NCBI GenBank assembly: GCA_944989445.1 | Contig: CALYLW010001013.1 | Span: forward strand, 121,249-185,248 | From: Ampullaceana balthica | Lineage: Eukaryota; Mollusca; Gastropoda; Lymnaeidae | Direction: 5' to 3' | Length of the DNA stretch: 64,000 bases | Shown here: in pieces, positions 54,852 to 64,000 of the stretch | Numbering within the stretch: position 1 is the first letter of the stretch | Layout: each line of letters opens with the position of its first letter | The notes under the pieces: generated by a model | Database searches by the model: none | Seen by the model: only the letters and a program-made list of their open reading frames with translations | What the model was told of the DNA's origin: nothing | Translations under genes and position numbers: made by a program

Positions 54852-56105
54852 CTTAATTGAAAAAGAAAGAAACAAAAGATATATAAACTTCTGTAACTGA
54901 AAATACATTTAAAGGAAAGCATAAAAGTTGTAAAAACACAAATACATTGGTAGCTGGTTAGTGTTAGTGTTTATAAAAATTAAATATTCAAACAGAGCGT
55001 TTCAAAGCATCCAAGGCTGAACACAAAACCAGTCAATGTCATAAATATGTGTAAAACAAATTATTTTGTTAAATTTTCCCTTTTTCAATTTTTTTGTTTT
55101 TTCAATCTTTTTTTTCTATTTTCTTAAATATGTTTTTAAAACAAAATATTTCTTCATAAAAGTCTTAAGATTCTCTTAAAAAGGGCAAGAGAAAGTTGAT
55201 AAATTAAAAGGTATACCAACATTTTAAAAAATGTTTCTAATGTTTCTAATAATTCTAAAAAAACCGTAAGTTATTTGTTTTTAAATCAGCCGTCAAGAGA
55301 AAGATGCTTCTAAAAAAAAACAGCTTTCTATAAGTTTCGTGTAGGCTGAATTATAGGTCACACATAAATGGGTTAATGAATACTAAACCTCGTTGGCTGA
55401 GATTTCAACAAAGAACTATAACAATAATAACATGATAACTACAAGTAGAAGACAAAGTAGAAAAAAGACAACACACAAATTTAGTTTATTAAAAGTATCT
55501 ATATAATCTGGAATCATCCTTTTCTATTTAATCTTAACATCTGCAACCATAAGGCGGAGGGGGACACTTGCCAGATAGTTAAAAACTTGGTCATAGAGGG
55601 ACAATTAATTGTGGAAAAACAGGAAACTTACTATGAATTTAACATACAGCATGACACCAACCCTAGTTGCGCCACGGATTGTTTAGAGGACTGACCTGAT
55701 TTACGTTTTAACTTTTGGCCTGTGTTATGTGTTCTGAGACGGCTACACTTATAATTATCTTTTGCAAACAACTCTTTCTAAAGATAACGTACACAATGTA
55801 CACAACGTACACAATGTACACAAGATTAGATACACAACATTTTAAACGTTCACTTACATATCTAAAAATTTAACGAATCTTTCTTTTTTGATGTAACTTT
55901 TGTAAACGCTACCAGTAAAAGATGGTTAAATTTGTTTTGAATATTTTTTTCTTTTATTATTAAAAAAATGTTAATAAAGATACGCTATAGATTATAATCT
56001 TTAAAGTTGTCAACTTCACTTTTAAATTCATATAAATTTTCAAATGCTGTATAAAAGATTGAACGTAATTTGAGTTTCAGTTACTGCTTTTTCGTCTAAA
56101 ATGTA
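54852..56105. other. AT-rich intergenic or intronic DNA
   Basis: About 1.25 kb without an element end or repeat. It would be intronic if the exon at 54762-54851 is real. Confidence 0.35.
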
Positions 56106-56116
56106 CACATAAAAAG

Positions 56117-56171
56117 ACACACACACACACAAACACACACCACACACACGCAACACACACACACACACACA
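56117..56171. repeat. (CA)n microsatellite
   Basis: CA dinucleotides with a few interruptions. Confidence 0.92.
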
Positions 56172-56209
56172 ATCAAAACATTGAAAGCTGTAGAGCAGGG
56201 CTTGGCGAA

Positions 56210-56340
56210 CAGGGGTAAATTAACACGTGGGATAAATAACAGTAAATTACATGGTGTAATTGAGTCATGGGGTGAAATTATGGGGTAAATTACACGGGTA
56301 AATTACATGGGTCAAAATTACAGTCAAATTACTGGTAAAT
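56210..56340. repeat. Irregular GGGTAAATTAC repeat
   Basis: Repeated GGGTAAATTACA and GGTAAATTAC words at irregular spacing. Confidence 0.7.
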
Positions 56341-56590
56341 TAACAGGAACATTAAGCCACTATATGTGTATATGTACTTGGGTAAACATAAGCCACTATA
56401 TGTGTATATGTACTTGGAACATAAGACACTATATGTGTATATGTACTTGGAACATAAGCCACTAAATGTGTATATGTACTTGGAACATAAGCCACTGTAT
56501 GTGTATATGTACTTGGAACATAAGCCACTATATGTGTATATGTACTTGGAACATTAGCCACTATATGTGTAAATGTACTTGGAACACAAG
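56341..56590. repeat. 33-bp tandem repeat, about 7 copies
   Basis: The unit is ATAAGCCACTATATGTGTAT ATGTACTTGGAAC. Because 33 is divisible by three, both strands stay open and yield periodic peptides; these are not genes. Confidence 0.93.
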
Positions 56591-56939
56591 CTACTATTAA
56601 ACAGTTTCCTTCCAGAAAAAGGCATTTATAAATTTGATGTTTTTTTAAAAAAAATTTCTACGTATTATACAAAAACAAAAAACTCTTTTCCACTATCATT
56701 TATATTGACATGAATGACAAAATTCTTAATCAACATGACTTAACTATGTTACATATCCCCTTTGTAACAATGCAAATTAAGACCTTAAAAACTGAGCTAA
56801 CGTGCCTTTTAATATCAAGAAAATTTAATATTACACCATTTCATTAAATGTGAATATTGTCATTAAGAAGTGTTTTTTTATTACAAGGTTTTTAAAACAA
56901 AGGTTGTTTTTTGTCCTCTGGAATTGCGATGACAAGCAA

Positions 56940-58010
56940 TTGATGTATCTAATATAGTTAATGAATACTTTGATAAGGTTAATTTAGGGAATACTGTATT
57001 GCTGTTTCTGTTTGAAGGAGGTTCATCTATGAAGGGTTGCGTACGTTGTTTTTCGGATTTTACATGAGAGAGGAATCCCAAAATTGAAGTTAACCACTGT
57101 ATGATCCATTGTCACACTCTGCTTGAGAAACATTTGGAACCTGAACTGGAGGTCGTCATGCATATTATCTAGATGGTAAATTTCATTGAAGAACATGCAC
57201 TGCCAACCAGACTGTTTCATGATATGTAAAGATGTTAAGGATAAATTTACAGTCTCACTCTCACACAGAGCAGCGGTGGCTTTTACTTGGCAAGGTTCTG
57301 AATTATGTGGGCTCTGAAAGCGAAATTTAAGACATTTCTGACTGGTCTAAAGCATGCTGTGGTAGAGAAGTTTACGAACGATTGTTGGGTTGGCCATCTC
57401 ACAAACTTAGGTAATATTTTTGAGCATGTGAATGAGTTGAACAAAGAATTGCAGGGGAAAAAAATAACAATAAAGCTTTAGCCGGAGAAAGGATTTAATA
57501 TTTAGATAAAATCTTTCATATTTTAAACAAAAATTTGAAGGAAACAAGTTAGCAGCCTTTTCAAAGTTGGCCTTGTATGTGGGGAGATGGTGTAAATATA
57601 AATTTTGACGATATCAAGGCTACAGTTATCAGACATATTACCAAGCTCAAAGATGATGTAAATATAAGTTTTGACAATATCAAGGCTTCAGTTATCAGAC
57701 ATCTTACCAAGCTCAAAGATGGTGTAAATATAAGTTTTGACGATATCAAGGCTACAGTTATCAGACATCTTACCAAGCTCAAAGATGGTGTAAATATAAG
57801 TTTTGACGATATCAAGGCTCAGTTATCAGACATCTTACCAAGCTCAAAGAGTGGTTCCCAGTTTACTTTCCAGTTTTTTAATTCGTAAAATGCCAGTTGG
57901 ATTGCAGATCCATTTCGAAGTGACATTGCAGATGTATCAGATGAGCCTCAAGGGTTTGCAGAGGCACGTGCGAACTTCAATTCAACAATGAGGCAAGTAT
58001 TGAATTTGAA
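56940..58010 (+). pseudogene. hAT transposase remnant with in-frame duplication
   Basis: Blocks in order: VNEYFDKVNLGNTVLLF (about 56958-57010), NHCMIHCHTLLEKHLEPELE (57095-57150), MVNFIEEHALPTRLFHDM (57175-57230), LTGLKHAVVEKFTNDCWVGH and LTNLGNIFEHVNELNKELQG (57335-57460). A 66-bp repeat carries DIKATVIRHLTKLKD. Finally come SGSQFTFQF and, one frame over, IADPFRSDIADVSDEPQGFA (57900-57960). The order fits the catalytic and post-catalytic part of a ZBED5/FAM200-like hAT transposase. Several stops and frame changes make it inactive. Neither terminus was identified. Confidence 0.83.
57585..57848 (+). repeat. 66-bp (22-codon) tandem duplication in transposase frame, x4
   Basis: The unit is GATGGTGTAAATATAAGTTT, TGACGATATCAAGGCTACAG, TTATCAGACATCTTACCAAG, CTCAAA. 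Each copy encodes a DIKATVIRHLTKLKDGVN-type segment, and relatives have the motif once. The last copy has a two-base-level change that shifts the frame after DDIKA. Confidence 0.95.
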
Positions 58011-58309
58011 AACTAAATACATCGGACACATTTTTGATTGTCAAATGCTGCAATATTTTTATTGCATACTGTCCGATATATCATTATATCTAAAATAGCC
58101 AGGGTCGTTAAGCCTGTAATAGTTATAACCATTATATTCGACTATAAATTTTAGAATTGTATCAAATAATTTCCTCCTGAAATATGGATATTCCTTTTTG
58201 TTTTGACTGAAATAGAATAATTCTTTTCGATTTATTTTGTGACATTTTTTTAGTCTTTTAAAGCTCAAAAGATGGGGCTTAGCTTAATACCCCTTACATG
58301 TTGGAATTA
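58011..58309. other. Spacer
   Basis: Nothing recognised. Confidence 0.4.
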
Positions 58310-59070
58310 TCTCTGTGAAAAAGTTGTCTGTTTGTTAATATTGTCTGTCTTTAAGAGTAGTTTGATTGCAAGTGTTGTTTGTCAGTTTGTTAGAGTTTAA
58401 TGATTTCCTAGTTTGTATTTTAGTTTGATATTGTTGCTTATTGTTATTGTTGTTTAGCCAGTAAATTTAATAATACATTTGAAAAAATCCATTCAGCATA
58501 TTTAAATGGACATGAAATCATTGACCCAAGTTTGAAGTCACATAAAATATTTAAGATTAAATTTACAAATTAAAATATGATCTATTGTAATATCTGGCGT
58601 ACACTGAAACTGTATTTTCCATGCACGCCGCACTAAAAAGCACCGCTATTAACTTACTTAATATGAGATTGTAATTGAGACAACTTAATTGAGCGGCCGT
58701 ATTAATGAGAAGAACATAATATTTTTTCTTTAACTTCGATTAAATTGCAATCTATAAGGCTATACGACATAGTATTTCTTATTTGTATCGCTTACACTTT
58801 GTTTTGCAGGTACATAAATGAGATGTACACATTTTTTGATTCAAAGGAAAAATACAATTTTCGAAAACTAGTTACCTAAAATTAAGACAACTATAAATTT
58901 AATGCATTTACAGTCATGTATTGCTTTGCCTAATTGATGAAAAGGAAAGTACTAGATTTCATTTCTGGGAATTGTGTTTATGTAAGTGGCATGCCACTTG
59001 TCTTCGATCCCTTCAATAAGGGATAACATTTCTATGAATTGCTAGGTTTCTACTACTACTGGTAAGTACC
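58310..59070 (+). mobile_element. Family B element, copy 5, arms lost
   Basis: A short TGTCTG array (58320-58460), the conserved segment with GCACTAAAAAGCACCGCTAT, and the module at 58983-59032 (TAAGTGGCATGCCACTTG, then TCTTCGATCCCTTCAATAAG GG). The internal array is the shortest of the five copies. Confidence 0.75.
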
Positions 59071-59233
59071 CTGTATCACCCACCGTCAACATCTAGCTGC
59101 AACGGATTTAAGTGCATGCCTACATAAGTCATTAAAATATTTGTGTAAAATCTATCCACATAATAACAAAACAAATCATTTGTAAATTATTCTTAACGAT
59201 CAAATTTAATGCAATCCAAAAGTTACATGTCTT

Positions 59234-61709
59234 CAGTGGCGTAGATAGACATTTTTCCGCCCGGGGCGGTCTCGAATTTGCCGCCCTTTTTAGGGACGTC
59301 CATAAATGACGTCACGCACCGGGTTTGGGGGGTCACACATTTGTGACGATGTGAGACGAGGGGGGTGGGTGTTTAAGATATGTGACGTAACTTCAAAACG
59401 GGCAACTTTAAATAAAATTTTCTCTTGCATATTTGATTACTGACACTTTATTTAATGACGTTTATGTAAAACGTGTGTTACGATATCAGAATGCAGTGTT
59501 ACACTAAAAACATACTTAAATAACAACATTTTTATTTGAAACATGCTCATTTTCAAACAGAAAATACGGCTTTTATAGGGGGTGGGTTAAAAGCTTTGTG
59601 ACGTCTTATGTTGAAGAAGTGGCCTAAGTTTTTGTGATGACAGGGGAGGGGGCGGGGTGACAAATTAGCCAAACTCAGGTGACGTCATTTATGGACGGCC
59701 AGTTAGTCGATTATATTATGGTTTTTTATCAATTAATAAACATGAATTAATAATTGTAATTGAAACGAAGTAAATGAGGGGAACATGTATACCATTGCAT
59801 GCCATATTTATATAAGCAGTGATAAAAGAGGCCGGATAAGATTATATACCTATAAATACAAATTTATAAAATTCAAGATACGTTTTTTAAAGGCCACAAG
59901 AAAGTTACTGAGTTAGCAGGTCCTTTTAGTATGTAAACATATTTATACATTTACTTTCCTAACTTTCATGATAGACAAATCGTGTATTATGCTATCAAAA
60001 TTAAAATTATCTGCAATATCTTGTTCTATGGACTATGGAGAGTATTGCAAGATTTTGTTGTCTTTAATCGCTCATTGTGGAACGAAGATAATTTTTTATC
60101 AACTTCAGTTTGGAGAAGTACCTTTCATAACTAGCGACACTGATAGCAATAGTTGAAAAATTCATAGCAAAATTACAATGTGTACAGAATTGTCCCATCT
60201 ATACTGTTGAATAAATTTTAATAGCTCAAGGAGGCCTTTCCCCCCGTTTTTCTAACATAATGCCTCTTCTTGTAGTGTAGGTACAGTCATAAAAACCTGG
60301 ATCCTTTTTCTTTCCATATTGAACTGTTCTTTATCAATGTCAAAACTGTAAGTTATTTGATGTTCAAATGCTTCATTTTGTAGGTTACGTGGTATTAAAT
60401 ACGAATATTTTCTTGCAAGGACATGCATTTCATCAAATCGTTCTTTTATAATTCCATCCATGGATAAAAACATTTCTCGATGTACTTCTTTTTCTATAGA
60501 TAGAACCACGTCTTTTTAATTTTCCCCACTCATATTTTTTTTCCTAACTCCGCGTTTAGTTGATATCTCCAACTCATAACAAATTGCTTGGCTGATATAA
60601 CATATTTTTTTATATTAGCACATCTCTTTGTTCCATGCAATGGGTTTGAATTAATTAAAAAAATTACTGGTTCCCATTTACTGAGATTACATAGAAAAGA
60701 AAAAGATTGCAGTGAATTGAGTAAAATTCCATTAATTGATCTCGTTTTACTAGTTACTTCTTCAGATATCAATTTTTCAAAGATGCTTGAAATTTTAAGT
60801 ACTGGTATGTCTTTTTTTCGAAATTATATATGCCTATTGTGGTGTTTATTAAAGGAGAAATTTGAATATGTTCATATTCTTATCATAAATCTTTATGATT
60901 TTCCGTAAAATAGCCTCGCTTGAAATTTTAAAGTACAGATACGTCTTTTTTGATATTATCTATGCCTATTGTGGTGTTTATTAAAGGAGAAATTTTGAAT
61001 ATTTTCATATTCTTGTCATAAATCATAATTATTTGCCATAAAATAGACGAATTCAACTTATTTACACATTACTTTATTAAATTTGATAGGCGTAACAATT
61101 TTAACGATAACCGCATTTTAATGAAAAACACAAATTAATGCAATAAAAGCAAAATAAATTAATTTTTTAATAACTTACCTTACGACAATTTTCTGAAAAC
61201 TGAAACAATAATATAAATGACTACTTGCAAGTTAAACACACTATTTTAACCACCATGCCTTGTAGGTACGTGTTCGCGCATCATTCTGCGAATGTCGAAA
61301 TTCCACGTAAAATATGTCGTGGCGATAATAATAGCACATATTATTCAGCCCAGCGGGCCAGCGGTGATGTGTTTTTTTGGTAATTTTCTTATAAAAGAGT
61401 CATCTGTGACTTATACCGCTTAGTTTTCCAAACAAATGGACACCTTTTTTGGGGGATTTAAAATATTTTAACGGTTTTGCGTTAGTTATAATATTCACTA
61501 TGTAATCAAAAAAATGTTGTGCAAATCCGTTAATAAAGCCTCAAAATTACAAATATTTTTTTGTTTCACATTGGTTTTCCCATTGAAAATAAAAAGGGCA
61601 GTTGTCGGAAATGGGTTGTGCTTTACAAATGCCCACAAATGCCACCCCCTTAATGAGTGCCGCCCGAGGCGGACCGCCTCCACCGCCCCCCCCCCTAGCT
61701 ACACCACTG
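59234..61709 (-). mobile_element. ZMYM1/TTF-type hAT element with decayed transposase
   Basis: The ends CAGTGGCGTAGATAG and CTAGCTACACCACTG are inverted. CATGTCTT / CATGATTT flanks share 6 of 8 bases. Both subterminal regions hold a GCCGCCC-type GC-rich stretch (59262-59286, 61655-61690). On the minus strand 60252-60509 encodes IIKERFDEMHVLARKYSYLI and PRNLQNEAFEHQ, typical of ZMYM1-like hAT proteins. Then 59930-60150 keeps part of the C-terminal dimerisation domain (SIEQDIADNFNFDSIIHD) after several stops. 60530-60772 is a further, uncertain piece. A Harbinger-like element lies inside at 59293-59700. Confidence 0.83.
59293..59700. mobile_element. Harbinger-like MITE, copy 3, nested in hAT
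   Basis: The ends GGGACGTCCATAAATGACGT and GACGTCATTTATGGACGGCC are inverted. TTA precedes the left end; the right flank reads AGTTA, so the duplication is blurred. The interior matches copies at 24315 and 26731 (GCAACTTTAAATAAAATTTT, AACATGCTCATTTTCAAACA, ACGGCTTTTATAGGG). Confidence 0.8.
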
Positions 61710-62821
61710 CATGATTTACATGACGAAATTGTCTGAACATTTATTTAAAGTTTTCTTCATCAGTTGATGAATTGAATTTTTTTTTAAATCGGTAATTTCT
61801 GCTTATGGGACGAAAGTTCTTCTATACATAAGAAATTTTTGGGAACTACGTTAGGCATTAACTTTATCAAGAGCAGAAATAGGATATTAAGACATAATTT
61901 CTTATTGTAATTAGTTGGATGCTTTCAATTCAGATTTTAATCAAGGATTTGAAATTATTTTGATGATGAAAACACCGGATTGGATTTTGTATTTTTTGTA
62001 TTTTTGATTTCAAGTGCAAACACAGAATAATATCCAAACCAACAAGAAGAACTAATGGAAATAAAAACAAATTATAATTAAAATTTCAAAAGTGGCTACC
62101 AACAATTGTGGCTTGCATAATAAGAGATTCCTTCAACTTATCCTGAAATTAGGGATGTAACTCAAAATTCTATATTTCTTTTCCATGATAATTTTAGGGG
62201 AAAATGTATTCAGTGTATGTAAAAAATAAAATTAAAAAATAACAAAAACATTCCAAATTCTTGATTGCAATGATTTCAGATAACAGCTGACGAAAATAGA
62301 GCCGGGGATTACTAAATTAGATATCAGAACACCAGGTCCATTATTATAATTATGATCATTTTGAATTTTTACTTTTTTATGTTGTTTTTTTTTGTTGTTT
62401 TTTTTGTATTGATTTTCTATTCTGAGTTAATTTTCATAATTGCAGATTTCAATTCTCTAATTATTACATTTCTTTAAATGTTGTACGAAAAATGTAAATA
62501 CATTAATACATAAACTTTTCAGCTTAAGCGCTATTATTTTTATTATTTCTTAAGATAATGTTGGGTCTCTGATTAATATGTTTGTTTTCTGAAAAAGGTT
62601 TGTTAGACCAAATAAGTTTTGGGAACCACTGATGAAAAGAAATCTTAACAAATCAATTGGCCCATTGCTATTAGATTAAGTTACCTGTGTCTGACGTGTC
62701 TATTTTAAACCATTTTAGAATTTCAAATTTGAACAAAATGTTCTACCTCCCTTCACAAAATAACTGTAACATTTAAAGGTATAATAATGTCATCGTTCGG
62801 CTATGAAAGCGTAAAGAGAAA
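61710..62821. other. AT-rich intergenic DNA, nothing recognised
   Basis: 61885-61935 resembles 54425-54480. There are no element ends or reliable frames. Confidence 0.45.
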
Positions 62822-63235
62822 GTGACATCTTTGTGTGTGTATGTGTCTGTGTCTGTGTGTGTATGTGTGTGTCTGCGTGTGTGTATGTGTGTGTATGTGG
62901 GTGTATGTGTGTGTATGTACGTGTGTATGTGTGTGTCTGTATGTACGTATGTGTGTGTGTTTGCGTGTGTGTGTCTGTATGTGTCTATATGTGTGTGTAT
63001 GTGTGTATATAGTGTGTGTCTGTTTGTGTTGTGTGTATATGTGTGTATGTGTGTGTGTATGTGTGTGTATGTGTGTGTCTGTTTCTGTATGTGTGTGTCT
63101 GTGTGTGTGTCTGTTTGTGTATGTGTTATGTGTGTATGTGTATGTGTGTCTGTGTGTGTATGTGTGTCTGTGTGTGTCTGTGTGTGCGTGTATGTGTGTC
63201 TATGTATGTGTATGTATGTGTATGTGTAAGTTGGT
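62822..63235. repeat. (TG)n / (TGTA)n / (TGTC)n microsatellite
   Basis: About 410 bp of GTGTGTATGTGTGTCTGTG-type sequence. The Val/Cys-rich open frames in all three plus frames are artefacts of composition. Confidence 0.97.
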
Positions 63236-63634
63236 GGATGTTTGAATGATTGTTCCAGCCAACAACAAATTTATGAAGAGATGTTTATTATTTTATTGTT
63301 TAGTTCAGCAATGTTAAAGGTAATTAGTTGGATCTTTTTCTAGCCTATTTCTCAAATGTTTTTAGTTTTAAAAATGTTTTCATCGTAGAGATACAAGATG
63401 ATGACATGTGTAAAAACAAAGACGACAAAAGACACGGCCATTATGTTTGTAATACGGTTTTTATGAAAACAAAAACATTATAAAAAATAACTCAGCTATT
63501 ATTTTTTTATAATCGGCTGAAACATTTTTTTTTAGAAATTGGGTTAAAAGTCACCTTTGATTTTACCCTATTTATTTATTATAAGAAAATACAGATCTTA
63601 TAACTTTTAAAACTTAGGCTTTACATGTCAACAT
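63236..63634. other. AT-rich spacer
   Basis: Nothing recognised. Confidence 0.4.
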
Positions 63635-64000
63635 CAGTGTTTCTCAAACTTTTTGGGTAACGACACACTAAGATTATTCGAGAATTTTCGCGACACACAA
63701 AAATAATTATACGTTATTTTATAAAAAGGTAACATTTTTTACATATTACTGTGATATATATTACTGTGATATATCAGTGTCATGGATCTGCATGCTTAAG
63801 AAAACACATAATCGGGGCTCCAAAGTTGACAAGCAAACGCGTAACTCATCATCAACTGTAAGGCGTCTCTCGTTTTCTTTGACTTGCATTCAGTTAATGC
63901 CGAAAAGACAAATTCACAGAACCAATAAGATAAAAATGGCTACAGAGTTTTAACTGCTTTATAACTGACTTAAGGATAGACTTTCATGATTGCAAGTCAG
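63635..64000 (-). mobile_element. hAT element, left end, runs off the window
   Basis: CAGTGTTTCTCAAACTTTTT GGG at 63635 is a typical hAT terminus. On the minus strand 63780-63870 encodes LTVDDELRVCLSTLEPRL, the C-terminal end of a ZBED5-like hAT transposase, with a frame change to FSALTE further upstream in the gene. The right terminus and most of the gene lie beyond the window. Confidence 0.8.

Noticed and set aside
55703..55755. Possible small internal exon on the minus strand (CAG then GTCAGT donor)
   Set aside because: Its acceptor is weak and its phase does not join cleanly to the candidate exon at 54762-54851.
56352..56561. Overlapping periodic frames on both strands
   Set aside because: The 33-bp tandem unit keeps all such frames open; nothing indicates a gene.
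62822..63249. Three Cys/Val-rich frames of 77-136 codons
   Set aside because: They come from a TG-rich microsatellite.
1..64000. A multi-gene operon, defence system or biosynthetic cluster
   Set aside because: No set of adjacent intact genes exists; all recognisable coding sequence is transposon-derived and mostly broken.

Overview
The window looks like intergenic DNA from an invertebrate animal nuclear genome, most likely a mollusc and plausibly a gastropod. Three things point that way: strong AT richness, a tRNA-headed SINE with a body of the kind I associate with molluscs, and a dense mixture of hAT, piggyBac-like, Harbinger-like, Tigger-like, Helitron and non-LTR elements. I see no complete host gene, no rRNA gene, no intact tRNA gene, no CRISPR array and no prokaryotic operon. 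The only host-gene candidate is a possible last exon at 54762-54851 on the minus strand, and it is weak.

Layout. 1-1353: repeats with an inverted arrangement (family E), then copies of family A. 2978-4410: family B, an element with long inverted arms. 4476-6250: a family A copy split by two 5'-truncated LINEs. 6538-9470: two adjacent minisatellites (41 bp and about 34 bp). 9500-11010: a second family B copy carrying an inserted family A copy. 11075-11960: hAT transposase remnant with an 89-bp duplication. 12652-13703: piggyBac-like element. 15994-16936: LINE reverse transcriptase remnant. 17760-19852: hAT element whose transposase frame holds a 24-bp, 8-codon expansion. 20090-22620: third family B copy with a SINE. 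23650-28545: a nest of hAT, Harbinger-like, LINE and Tigger-like insertions. 30321-32715: another hAT and another LINE end. 35683-36288: LINE RNase H domain. 37600-38984: families D and A. 40025-40786: a deleted hAT inside a 57-bp satellite. 42126-43303 and 47122-49644: hAT elements with exact 8-bp target duplications. 50147-51371: a Helitron 5' end followed by a hAT remnant. 52367-56590: several minisatellites. 56940-58010: hAT remnant with a 66-bp, in-frame duplication. 59234-61709: a ZMYM1-like hAT with a nested Harbinger-like element. 63635-64000: start of one more hAT.

The elements do not form a pathway. They record successive insertions, which can be ordered by nesting. The best candidates for something undescribed are: tandem repeats that grew from transposase codons or transposon ends (four independent cases); a roughly 50-bp double-hairpin module built on the palindrome CAAGTGGCATGCCACTTG, found about ten times in at least two repeat families; family B itself; and a SINE that shares its 3' tail with a LINE present 3.7 kb away. 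All similarity statements come from reading the sequence, not from a database search.
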